A stretch of DNA of 24,068 bases from Acidobacteriota bacterium. Its GTDB lineage: Bacteria; Acidobacteriota; Terriglobia; Acidiferrales; UBA7541. Position 1 is the first letter of the stretch; each line of letters opens with the position of its first letter. Made by a program: the position numbers and the translations under genes. Where the stretch lies: NCBI GenBank assembly GCA_003153585.1, contig PLZZ01000144.1, forward strand, positions 1-24,068, given 5' to 3'. Under the pieces are notes generated by a model. That model made no database searches. It was not told the DNA's origin and saw only the letters and a program-made list of their open reading frames with translations. Shown one piece after another: positions 1 through 7,070 of the stretch.

Positions 1-648
1 ACGGGAGAAGACATCGGCGGTCCGGCTAAAGCAATTTCCAAAATTATCGCCGGCACTCAACTTCCACCGAACGTCCGCATCAATGTGCGCGGGCTGGTGG
101 TCACTATGGAATCCTCGTTCAAGAGCTTCGGCCTGGGACTTTTGCTGGCAGTTTTGCTCGTTTACTTGATTCTGGTCGCGCAGTTCGCTTCGTTCATCGA
201 TCCGTTCCTGATTGTGCTCGCTGTTCCGACCGGTCTCGTGGGGGTGATTTTCACTCTCGCATTCACGGGAACAACCCTGAACATTCAATCGCTCATGGGA
301 ATCGTAATGCTGCAAGGAATGGTGGTTTCCAACAGCATCTTGATCGTTGATTTTGCGAACGTGCTGCGCAGCCAGGGGCACACTTTGGTCGAAGCGGTAG
401 CGCACGCGTGCCGCATTCGGCTTCGCCCTATTCTGATGACTTCGCTGGCAACCGTCGTCGGCCTTCTTCCCATGGCTTTCAAACTGGAAACCGGCAGCGA
501 AGCTTATGCGCCGCTCGCTCGCGTGATTATTGGCGGATTGGTTTCTTCCATCATTCTCACCATCTTCGTAGTCCCAGCGGCGTACCTTCTTATCTATCAG
601 CATCGCAAAGAACCGACGACGGCGGCTCTTGCAGAGGAGGCGTATTAA
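1..648 (+). CDS. RND-family efflux transporter, C-terminal part (5' truncated)
   Basis: The frame is open from the left edge, so only the last 215 residues of an inner-membrane, proton-driven RND pump are present. Seen: several long hydrophobic segments, and a VMLQGMVVSNSILIVDF stretch matching the conserved transmembrane segment that follows the second periplasmic loop in AcrB/CzcA-like pumps (family form: MGIVMLVGIVVNNAILLVD). A later RLRPILMTSLATVVGLLPMA segment is also typical of the family. The protein ends in a short cytoplasmic tail. The stop overlaps the start of the next gene as TAATG, so translation is probably coupled to the outer-membrane channel gene. The substrate cannot be judged because the periplasmic domains are mostly outside the window. 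An internal ATG at 106 is not the real start. Confidence 0.9.
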   Translation, partial: TGEDIGGPAKAISKIIAGTQLPPNVRINVRGLVVTMESSFKSFGLGLLLAVLLVYLILVAQFASFIDPFLIVLAVPTGLVGVIFTLAFTGTTLNIQSLMGIVMLQGMVVSNSILIVDFANVLRSQGHTLVEAVAHACRIRLRPILMTSLATVVGLLPMAFKLETGSEAYAPLARVIIGGLVSSIILTIFVVPAAYLLIYQHRKEPTTAALAEEAY

Positions 649-1937
649 TGTCCCCGCGTCATTCATTTTTGATTTTAGCAGCGGTCGCGCTGACGGCCAT
701 CCCGTGTGCGGCACAAGCTACCCAGAGCCTCTCTCTCGCAGATGCTGAGAAAATCGCTATCCAAAATCATCCGCAAATTCAGGCGGCCGGATACTTGGCA
801 AATGCCGCACAAGCTCAGGTGACGCAAGCGCGCTCGGCTTACTATCCGCAAGCTGTTGGCAGTATTACCGGCGCGGAATCTGAGCACGATAGCCGCATTT
901 CCGCCGGCGCGTTAAACAATCCGATTATCTACGACCGATTCGCAAACGGAATCGCCGTTAACCAGCTCGTCACCGACTTCGGCCGGACCCATGAATTGGT
1001 AAAAAGCTCCAGCCTGCACGCGCAAGCAGAGAAAGAAAATGTGACCACCTCGCGCGCGGACGTCCTGATCAACGTTGACCGGGCCTACTACTCCGTGTTG
1101 CGGGCGCAGGCTGTTCTGCGCGTTGCCCAAGAAACCGTAAAAAATCGCCAGCTCGTATCCGATCAAATTACAGCCTTGGAGCAGAACAAGCTCAGATCCG
1201 GATTGGACGTGAGCTTTGCCAATGTGGACTTGGCTCAGGCACAACTCTTGCTCATTCAAGCCCAAAATGGAGTAGAGGACTCCTACACGGACCTTTCTAC
1301 TGCTCTCGGCTATCCCGACGAGAAAATATTCACTCTGACGGAAGAGCCAGTGCCGCCGGCTCCGTCTCCAAATGTCTCCGAACTAATTTCGCAAGCATTG
1401 CAAAATCGGCCGGAACTGGTCAGCCGACGCCTGGATGTCCGCTCGGCCCAAAGCTATGCGACTGCTGAGCGAGATTTGTGGTTCCCTACGATCTCAGCAG
1501 TGGGCGCGGCGGGGCTGGCCCCTTATCATGAAGAGCAACTGGGAAGCCGCTACGCAGCGGCGGGTTTTAACGTAAATATTCCCCTCTTCAACGGGCACGA
1601 ATTCGGCGCATTGCGCGCCGAAGCCAACGCACGCGCTCAGGCGCAGGAGCAATACCTTCGGGATCTGCAGAACGGCATTGTGCGCGAGGTTCGCAAGGCT
1701 TGGCTCGAATCCAACGCAGCGTTCCAGCGTCTTGCCGTGACGCAACAACTCTTGAGCCAGGCAACACAGGCGCTCGATCTCGCTCAGCAGCGCTATAGGC
1801 TCGGCTTGAGTTCCATCATCGAGTTGAGCCAAGCGCAGTTAAATATGACCCAGGCCGAAATTACGCAAGCCAGCGCCAAGTACGATTACGAAACCGCCAT
1901 TTCCGCGCTAAATTACGAAGTGGGCGCCATCCATTAA
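648..1937 (+). CDS. TolC-family outer membrane efflux protein
   Basis: This 429-residue protein should be the outer-membrane channel partner of the RND pump encoded just upstream. The ATG at 648 shares one base with the upstream stop and has a strong GAGGAGG ribosome site at 634-640. An in-frame start at 408 would lie inside the RND gene and is not credible. The N-terminus is a signal peptide (hydrophobic core in residues 6-20, then CAAQA). The mature part begins with LSLADAEKIAIQNHP, the typical opening of an OEP domain. Two alpha-helical repeats follow, rich in Ala, Gln and Leu (for example LDVSFANVDLAQAQLLLIQA and LSSIIELSQAQLNMTQAEIT), which is the duplicated hairpin layout of TolC. Length is normal for the family. 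The membrane-fusion protein gene probably lies left of the window. Confidence 0.92.
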   Translation: MSPRHSFLILAAVALTAIPCAAQATQSLSLADAEKIAIQNHPQIQAAGYLANAAQAQVTQARSAYYPQAVGSITGAESEHDSRISAGALNNPIIYDRFANGIAVNQLVTDFGRTHELVKSSSLHAQAEKENVTTSRADVLINVDRAYYSVLRAQAVLRVAQETVKNRQLVSDQITALEQNKLRSGLDVSFANVDLAQAQLLLIQAQNGVEDSYTDLSTALGYPDEKIFTLTEEPVPPAPSPNVSELISQALQNRPELVSRRLDVRSAQSYATAERDLWFPTISAVGAAGLAPYHEEQLGSRYAAAGFNVNIPLFNGHEFGALRAEANARAQAQEQYLRDLQNGIVREVRKAWLESNAAFQRLAVTQQLLSQATQALDLAQQRYRLGLSSIIELSQAQLNMTQAEITQASAKYDYETAISALNYEVGAIH

Positions 1938-1997
1938 TTCTAGTCCGCTCGGAACTGCTCTCGTAAAATTATCACTGCAGAATTTAAGAAATGAAGC

Positions 1998-2366
1998 CTA
2001 ACTCTCTGCGGGGCGTTCCAAAGTGCCCGAGACCATAGAGGGACGGATACGGCGGAATAGGCGTACGCTGAAAAATCTTTCTCGACAAGGATCGCAGCGG
2101 TAAGCCGGAAAATGCAGCCAGCGCTTCAAGCGGAGCAACGTTCCTGACTCCACGCGTTCGCGAGAAATGTGTTCCAGATCGAAATTTCCGCATTTGGAGC
2201 AATGGGCAAACCGCTCAAAGGTGGCCGCTACGCGCCAGGCATAATACCGGTGATCGCAGGTGTGGCATCGCCAAGGGCGCAGGCCGACTGCCGAGAGGGA
2301 CCAATCCAACACGCCGTCGCGATGCGATTGAAAACAATTGGCGCTGCGGCATCGCGGACAAATCAT
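1998..2366 (-). CDS. Small tandem zinc-ribbon protein, function unknown
   Basis: A 122-residue protein with two consecutive four-cysteine zinc-ribbon units. The first uses C3, C6, C34 and C37; the second uses C56, C59, C91 and C94. The second knuckles resemble each other (PWRCHTCDHRYYAW and AYRCDPCRERFFSV), suggesting an internal duplication. The C-terminus is basic. I see no signal peptide and no other domain, so a cytoplasmic nucleic-acid- or protein-binding role is possible but not shown. A GAGGAG ribosome site lies at 2379-2384 (reverse strand), 12 bases from the ATG, which is rather long. The gene is convergent with the outer-membrane channel gene and divergent from queF, with 118 bases between the two starts. 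The regular Cys spacing argues for a real gene. Confidence 0.7.
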   Translation of the reverse strand: MICPRCRSANCFQSHRDGVLDWSLSAVGLRPWRCHTCDHRYYAWRVAATFERFAHCSKCGNFDLEHISRERVESGTLLRLKRWLHFPAYRCDPCRERFFSVRLFRRIRPSMVSGTLERPAES

Positions 2367-2484
2367 CGTGTAAAATTGCTCCTCTTTTCGCCCGCAGCAT
2401 ACCTAAAACTTTCGCGTCGAGCAAGTTTAAGCGATTCCGTTCCGCGGCGTTGGGCGTGTAGAATAGCGTCGGAAAGGAATCCGT

Positions 2485-2895
2485 ATGCCCGACTATACCG
2501 CCGCGCACGCGCGCGCGGGAATTGACGCAAAGCTTCCCGCTCTGGAAACCTGGCCGAATCATTTCCCCGGCTACGAAATTACCATTCGATTTCCGGAGTA
2601 CACCTCCGTCTGCCCCAAGACAGGCCTTCCGGACTACGGCATCATTACGATCCAGTACCAGCCGAAAAAACTCTGCCTCGAATTGAAGTCCATCAAAATG
2701 TATCTGCTGGCTTACCGTGATCTCGGGATCTTTTACGAAAACGCGGTGAACCGAATGCTGCGCGATTTTGTAGCGGCAGTTCATCCCGCTTGGTTTCGCG
2801 TGACCGGCGAATTCACGCCGCGAGGTGGGCTGACCACCACGGTGGAAGCGCGATGGCCGTCCCGGGGAAGTAACAAAGGTCCGCGCCGGGCATAG
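2485..2895 (+). CDS. queF: NADPH-dependent 7-cyano-7-deazaguanine reductase QueF
   Basis: QueF reduces the nitrile of preQ0 to the amine of preQ1 with NADPH in the pathway to queuosine, a modified wobble base of certain tRNAs. The 136-residue length fits the short single-domain (YkvM-like) class. Seen: TSVCPKTGLPDYG, with the catalytic nucleophile Cys43 and the proton donor Asp50 at the family spacing of seven; then ELKSIKMYLLAYRDLGIFYEN, the substrate/NADPH motif with Glu85; and GEFTPRGG near the C-terminus. The position matching His96 of the Bacillus enzyme is Tyr84 here; from memory, FYEN occurs in other unimodular QueF proteins, so this is probably a subtype. A GGAAAGGAA ribosome site precedes the ATG. 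No other queuosine gene is in the window, and I could not recognise a preQ1 riboswitch upstream. Confidence 0.93.
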   Translation: MPDYTAAHARAGIDAKLPALETWPNHFPGYEITIRFPEYTSVCPKTGLPDYGIITIQYQPKKLCLELKSIKMYLLAYRDLGIFYENAVNRMLRDFVAAVHPAWFRVTGEFTPRGGLTTTVEARWPSRGSNKGPRRA

Positions 2896-2967
2896 ACTTC
2901 CTGCCAAGCGTCAGCCATAATTCCGTCCCATATGGGCGGCTGCGGCCGCTCTGCCCAAGGAGGCTCG

Positions 2968-3870
2968 ATGAGTTCTAACCCGAACACCCCCGTGGAAGTG
3001 ACGCATGTGACCGAAGCAGGACTGCCGCGTTGGGTGACGCTGCTTTTCGTCGTAGCTTTTGCGTTGGTGGGCTATTTGTTGTACGCAGGTTACGCAGCAC
3101 GTCAGAATTTCCACAAAGGCTTGGATGATGCCGATAGGAAGTTTCAAGCGCTCGCTGCCGAGGTCGACAAGACGAATTCACGCCTAGCGGACCTGAAAGG
3201 GCAGCTCGAAGTAACGTCGCAGAAGCTCGGATTAACTCAAGATGAGCTCGCGCGCGCGCGCAGCTTGGCGCAATCCATCAAGAAGGATCAGCTAAAGAGC
3301 GACGCGCAGCTGAAAGAACAAATCGGCGAGGTCCAGGCCGACACTACGACGAAGTTCGGCCAGGTGGCCACCGAACTCAACGGGACCAAGAGCGATGTGG
3401 CTGCAACCAAGGCCGACCTCGAAACCACGAAGACCAAGCTGCAGAGCACCATCGGCGACTTGGGTGTGCAGAGCGGCCTGATCGCTAGAAATCATGACGA
3501 AGTAGAAGAGCTCAAGCGCATGGGCGAGCGCGACATTTTTGAATTCACGCTTGCCAAATCTTCCCAGGGCCCCGATCGCGTCGGCCCCATTCAGGTGCAG
3601 CTACGCAAAACCGATACCAAGCATTTTAAATACACCTTGAATGTTGTGGCGGACGACAAAACCATCGAGAAAAAAGACAAAACCGTTGGCGAACCAATAC
3701 AGTTTTACGTCCGCGGAGCTCGCGCGCCCTACGAAATCGTCGTGTTCGATCTCACCAAGGATACAGCGAAGGGATATTTGAGCACGCCCAAGTCGGCGCG
3801 TGCGGCACCTCCCAGCGCACCGGCCGGGGCGCCGTCCAGCGCGCCTTCGAGTACCCCGCCCGGGAATTAG
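2968..3870 (+). CDS. Membrane-anchored coiled-coil protein, function unknown
   Basis: A 300-residue protein. The start at 2968 is chosen because AAGGAGG lies at 2957-2963; an in-frame ATG at 2932 lacks such a site. Layout: a short polar N-terminus; one transmembrane helix at about residues 22-44 with no cleavage site; a long charged helical region (about 50-185) with heptad-like patterning, probably a coiled coil; a compact beta-rich domain at about 188-275, beginning RDIFEFTLAK; and a Pro/Ala/Ser tail at 277-300. The helix and tail should lie outside the inner membrane. I do not recognise the family. Codon use resembles the neighbours. The next gene starts 109 bases downstream on the same strand, so co-transcription is possible. 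Confidence 0.75.
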   Translation: MSSNPNTPVEVTHVTEAGLPRWVTLLFVVAFALVGYLLYAGYAARQNFHKGLDDADRKFQALAAEVDKTNSRLADLKGQLEVTSQKLGLTQDELARARSLAQSIKKDQLKSDAQLKEQIGEVQADTTTKFGQVATELNGTKSDVAATKADLETTKTKLQSTIGDLGVQSGLIARNHDEVEELKRMGERDIFEFTLAKSSQGPDRVGPIQVQLRKTDTKHFKYTLNVVADDKTIEKKDKTVGEPIQFYVRGARAPYEIVVFDLTKDTAKGYLSTPKSARAAPPSAPAGAPSSAPSSTPPGN

Positions 3871-3979
3871 AACCAGGGACGAATGAGATTGAATCGCAAG
3901 AGGTCGTTTCGGAAAATCACAAACTTACGGGGGTGAGCGTGTGAACGCGGAACGATCGGGCGTTACAGGAGAGCTGCGC

Positions 3980-5722
3980 ATGCGTTTCCGACGGCTTGGC
4001 GGTCATTCGCGTTGTCGCGCACTCGTCGCCATAGTTTTCGTTTGTATCTTTGCCGGCAGTTCGCTGTTCGCTCAAACTCCGCCTATTTCCGAGCGCCTGC
4101 CGCAGAACACTCTTTTTTACGTGCAATGGCGCGGCAAGTCCTTTTTGGGTGGCGCAGATAAAAAAAACCACGTATTGCAGCTTTTGGAAGATCCGGATTT
4201 CGACGTTATCCGTCAAGCGCTCGCGAAGAATCTTCTGCAACACCAGCAGAAGGATGCGTCTGCGGCTCCGGTGGTACAACTTTCCGACCTGATATCATTA
4301 CTCGATAATCCCGCAGCGGCCGGGCTAATTGCGGGCTCGGCACCTTCCAAAGCCGCTTCCCCGGGCGATCCTTCGCATCTCGGAAGTTTGTTCCTTGTAT
4401 ATGATATGACCGGCAAGACCGATTTAGTTCAGAAGTTGAAATTGGCCGCTCGGGCCGCCAGCAAAGAGAAGCCGCAAATCACAACCTATAGCTTCGGCGG
4501 AACTTCCATCGAGGTCAGAGTCGAAGGGCCGAACGCAAACACCGAGTACAGCGCCCAAACGGCAAATTATCTTGTATTTGCCAGTCAGAAAGAAGTGATT
4601 GAGGATCTCGTGACGCGCTTCGGCGGTGCAAGTAAGCCGGCACCTTCGGTGACGCAACTGCCCGAATACCAGGCCATTCGCCCCTATATTGGATCCGACG
4701 CGGCCGTGGAGTTTTTCGCGCGCACCCTCGATCCGGATCAATGGATTCCCTCCGAGCAAAAGGATCAGCCGTTAGCGAAATTTATTCGCAATCTCCATCT
4801 AGATAGAATTCACGTGACGGGCGGAGGCATAAGTTTTTCCGGTGAAGCGGTGCACCTACGCGGCGGGATTCTTGGAGACACTTCCGCGGGAAGCCCTCTC
4901 GAATTTGCAGGCGCGAGCTCAGCAACCTTCCAGACGCAGTCGATCGTCGGCACGGCCTCGTATTTCAGTATTTCCCGATTCAACTTTGCGCCGTTGTATC
5001 AAATGATTCGAGAAGCTGTTCTGGCAGCCGTCACGCCTCAGCAGGCGATGGGCTTCGCGAGCGTCGAAGCCATGGCGCAGGGCTTTCTGGGGATGTCAGT
5101 CACGGACGCGCTGCAGCTCTTTACCGGCGAGGTCGCCTCCCAGCTTTCGTTCACCGAGGACGGAGACTCCCAGCAGATGTTTGCGCTCACAATTCAGAAG
5201 CCTCAGGATGTGCTCAGGCTCTTGCGCGCCGGTCTCGCCAAAATGATTGCCGCGGAGGATACCTCAGGCGATACAGCCTACCTGGATTTGTCATATCCCA
5301 CGCATGATCCAACCAGCGGGCAGGAACGCCGCAGCTTTTATTATCTCGCCGTAACGCCGCAATTTTTAATCGTGGCTCCCCGCAAGGCGATGGTGCGTGA
5401 AGCGGTAGCACGGATCAATGGAAAACCCGCCGCAGATTCGGCAGGCTCGATTTTCTCAAACACCGATTTCATTCATTTGCGGTCGCTTATGCCGGAGAAA
5501 CTTTCCGGGATCGGCGGCGCAGACCTTACTCGGATACCGTGGGATAAAGTAATAATTCGCTACGTTCAGCAAATGGAGCAAACGGAAAAGCAGAAAAGCC
5601 CTCCCTCCTCCGGGTGGCTGCAAGCGATCAAGCCCGGCCTGTTCAGCCGCCATTTGCACGTTAGTGCGAACGGCTGGTGGAAAGATTCCAACGGCATTTA
5701 CTTTGATTATTACATCCAGTAA
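3980..5722 (+). CDS. Exported protein of unknown function (about 580 residues)
   Basis: The ATG at 3980 is preferred because AGGAG lies eight bases upstream (3967-3971) and the protein then begins with a clean signal peptide: an Arg-rich start, a hydrophobic core (ALVAIVFVCIFAGSSLFA), then cleavage near LFAQ. An in-frame GTG at 3941 would add 13 residues before it. The mature part starts ERLPQNTLFYVQWRGKS. The body is a mixed alpha/beta sequence without obvious catalytic motifs or further membrane helices, and the C-terminus is aromatic (GWWKDSNGIYFDYYIQ). The opening resembles acidobacterial hypothetical proteins of the DUF3352 type, but this is from memory and weak. It is probably periplasmic. 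The same-strand neighbours on both sides are also envelope proteins. Confidence 0.75.
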   Translation: MRFRRLGGHSRCRALVAIVFVCIFAGSSLFAQTPPISERLPQNTLFYVQWRGKSFLGGADKKNHVLQLLEDPDFDVIRQALAKNLLQHQQKDASAAPVVQLSDLISLLDNPAAAGLIAGSAPSKAASPGDPSHLGSLFLVYDMTGKTDLVQKLKLAARAASKEKPQITTYSFGGTSIEVRVEGPNANTEYSAQTANYLVFASQKEVIEDLVTRFGGASKPAPSVTQLPEYQAIRPYIGSDAAVEFFARTLDPDQWIPSEQKDQPLAKFIRNLHLDRIHVTGGGISFSGEAVHLRGGILGDTSAGSPLEFAGASSATFQTQSIVGTASYFSISRFNFAPLYQMIREAVLAAVTPQQAMGFASVEAMAQGFLGMSVTDALQLFTGEVASQLSFTEDGDSQQMFALTIQKPQDVLRLLRAGLAKMIAAEDTSGDTAYLDLSYPTHDPTSGQERRSFYYLAVTPQFLIVAPRKAMVREAVARINGKPAADSAGSIFSNTDFIHLRSLMPEKLSGIGGADLTRIPWDKVIIRYVQQMEQTEKQKSPPSSGWLQAIKPGLFSRHLHVSANGWWKDSNGIYFDYYIQ

Positions 5723-5810
5723 ACGCTGTTTGGAGTCCGTTAGATTTTTATCCGATCACAACGGTTTCCACCCTTTGCTTTTTGCGTGCGCTCACACCAT
5801 GGGAGATTGA

Positions 5811-7034
5811 ATGAGCCGGCGATGCACAATCTTTCTGATCTTTATTTGCACCTTGCCCCTCAGCTTCAGCCTTGAGCCTGCGTTGCGCGGGCAATCGCCT
5901 GCGCCGGCACAGCAAGAAAATACCGAGCCCGCTCGATTTTCCTACAGCGGCAACGCCGCTCAAGTCCCGGCAACCTTTATCTCCAATCTCATATTTCTTC
6001 CCGTAAGCATTAATCAGGGCAAACCTTCGCTTTTCGAACTGGATTCCGCTGCAAGCGCAACGTCGGTGGATCCAAGCCGCGTTCTTGACGCCGCGGTCCC
6101 CGCCGACAAGTCGAGTTCGACTGTCCAAAATTGCATCCTTAATCTCCCAGGTCTCGCGCTGCCCATGAGTAGCCTCGCGGTCGCGGCCAAAAACGATTTC
6201 AGCACACAGACAGGCGTGCCCTATCAGGGAACTTTGGGAGCGGACTTTTTCTCCCGTTTGGTGGTTGTGATCGATTATTCGAGACAAACAATCCAGCTCT
6301 ACGATCCCGCAACTTATACTTATTCCGGAGCAGCCAAGGGTGTTCAGGGAACCTTCGCCGGTGCCACTCCGCTGGTTCGAGCAAAAGTATCCATCCCGGG
6401 GCATAAGACGCTTGAAGCCGATTTCATTGTGAACACAGCACTCGACTTCTCGATCGTTTTCTCAAGGACCTTTACCGATTCCCACGGCATTTCTCCCAAT
6501 CGTTTCAAAACGATTCCCGCGTCCTACCCGTCGGTAGACGCCGGCGCGAAGATTCTCCTGGGCCGTTTAAAGGACTTTCAACTTGGCGGTTACACGATCG
6601 AAGAGCCCGTTGCCGCGTTTTCTCAGTCCAATCCATCTTCCGCGCAAAGTAAAAATATCGCCGGCACAATCGGCGCGGGCTTTCTGCGGCGCTTTACGGT
6701 GATTTTTGACCTTCCGCATCAGCGAATAATTCTGGAACCAAACCTGCAGTTCAATAAGTTCGCCGAGGAAGATATGAGCGGCCTTTCGATTGTCGCAAAA
6801 GGGACCGGACTCAGGACTTTCGAAATCGTTCGAGTTCAGCCGGGAACGCCTGGCGCTGCGGCCGGTATTCGCGAAGGAGACGTCATTGCTGGAATCGACG
6901 ACGAACCCGCCGCGGATATGACGCTCACCGCTATCCGGGATCTCTTCCGCCAAGTCGGGCACAGGTACAAGCTGTTGATCGAACGAAACGGGAAAACTCA
7001 GGAAATTGTGGTTCAGATGAAACGTCTGATTTGA
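5811..7034 (+). CDS. Exported aspartyl-protease-like protein with C-terminal PDZ domain; catalytic motifs degenerate
   Basis: A 407-residue protein with a signal peptide (core at residues 7-20). It has two retropepsin-like halves. The first carries LFELDSAASATSV (D78-S-A) where active members have D-T/S-G-A-S. The second carries FIVNTALDFSIVF (N208-T-A), where D-T-G is expected. Other family marks are present: GTLGADFFSRLVVVIDY, the LYDPATYTYSG stretch, and the matching GTIGAGFLRRFTVIFD in the second half. Residues 322-405 form a PDZ domain (GTPGAAAGIREGDVIAGIDD), probably binding peptide C-termini. The ATG has GGGAG at 5801-5805. One catalytic Asp is replaced by Asn and both Gly are replaced by Ala, so a binding or scaffold role is more likely than proteolysis. 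The location is probably periplasmic. Confidence 0.8.
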   Translation: MSRRCTIFLIFICTLPLSFSLEPALRGQSPAPAQQENTEPARFSYSGNAAQVPATFISNLIFLPVSINQGKPSLFELDSAASATSVDPSRVLDAAVPADKSSSTVQNCILNLPGLALPMSSLAVAAKNDFSTQTGVPYQGTLGADFFSRLVVVIDYSRQTIQLYDPATYTYSGAAKGVQGTFAGATPLVRAKVSIPGHKTLEADFIVNTALDFSIVFSRTFTDSHGISPNRFKTIPASYPSVDAGAKILLGRLKDFQLGGYTIEEPVAAFSQSNPSSAQSKNIAGTIGAGFLRRFTVIFDLPHQRIILEPNLQFNKFAEEDMSGLSIVAKGTGLRTFEIVRVQPGTPGAAAGIREGDVIAGIDDEPAADMTLTAIRDLFRQVGHRYKLLIERNGKTQEIVVQMKRLI

Positions 7035-7048
7035 CCCCCTTTGGGGGG
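7035..7048. terminator. Short GC hairpin between convergent genes
   Basis: CCCCC, TTT, GGGGGG: a five-base-pair stem with a three-base loop, starting directly after the stop of the PDZ protein gene and 22 bases from the stop of the convergent Lon-like gene. It could stop transcription from either side, but there is no clear T-run, so an intrinsic terminator is not proven. Confidence 0.3.
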
Positions 7049-7070
7049 ACACTACACCCGCGCAATAGTC

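Noticed and set aside
408..647. N-terminal extension of the TolC-type protein
   Set aside because: It lies wholly inside the RND gene in another frame and lacks a ribosome site. The ATG at 648 has a strong site and a signal peptide.
2367..2484. preQ1 riboswitch upstream of queF
   Set aside because: queF is sometimes controlled this way, but I could not find a matching stem-loop and A-rich tail; a covariance-model scan would settle it.
2215..2907. Minus-strand 230-codon open frame over queF
   Set aside because: It overlaps queF, which has catalytic motifs, and the zinc-ribbon gene; it shows no coherent protein features.
3246..3262. CG-rich alternating run in the coiled-coil protein gene
   Set aside because: It encodes ordinary Leu-Ala-Arg-Ala-Arg residues in frame and needs no further explanation.
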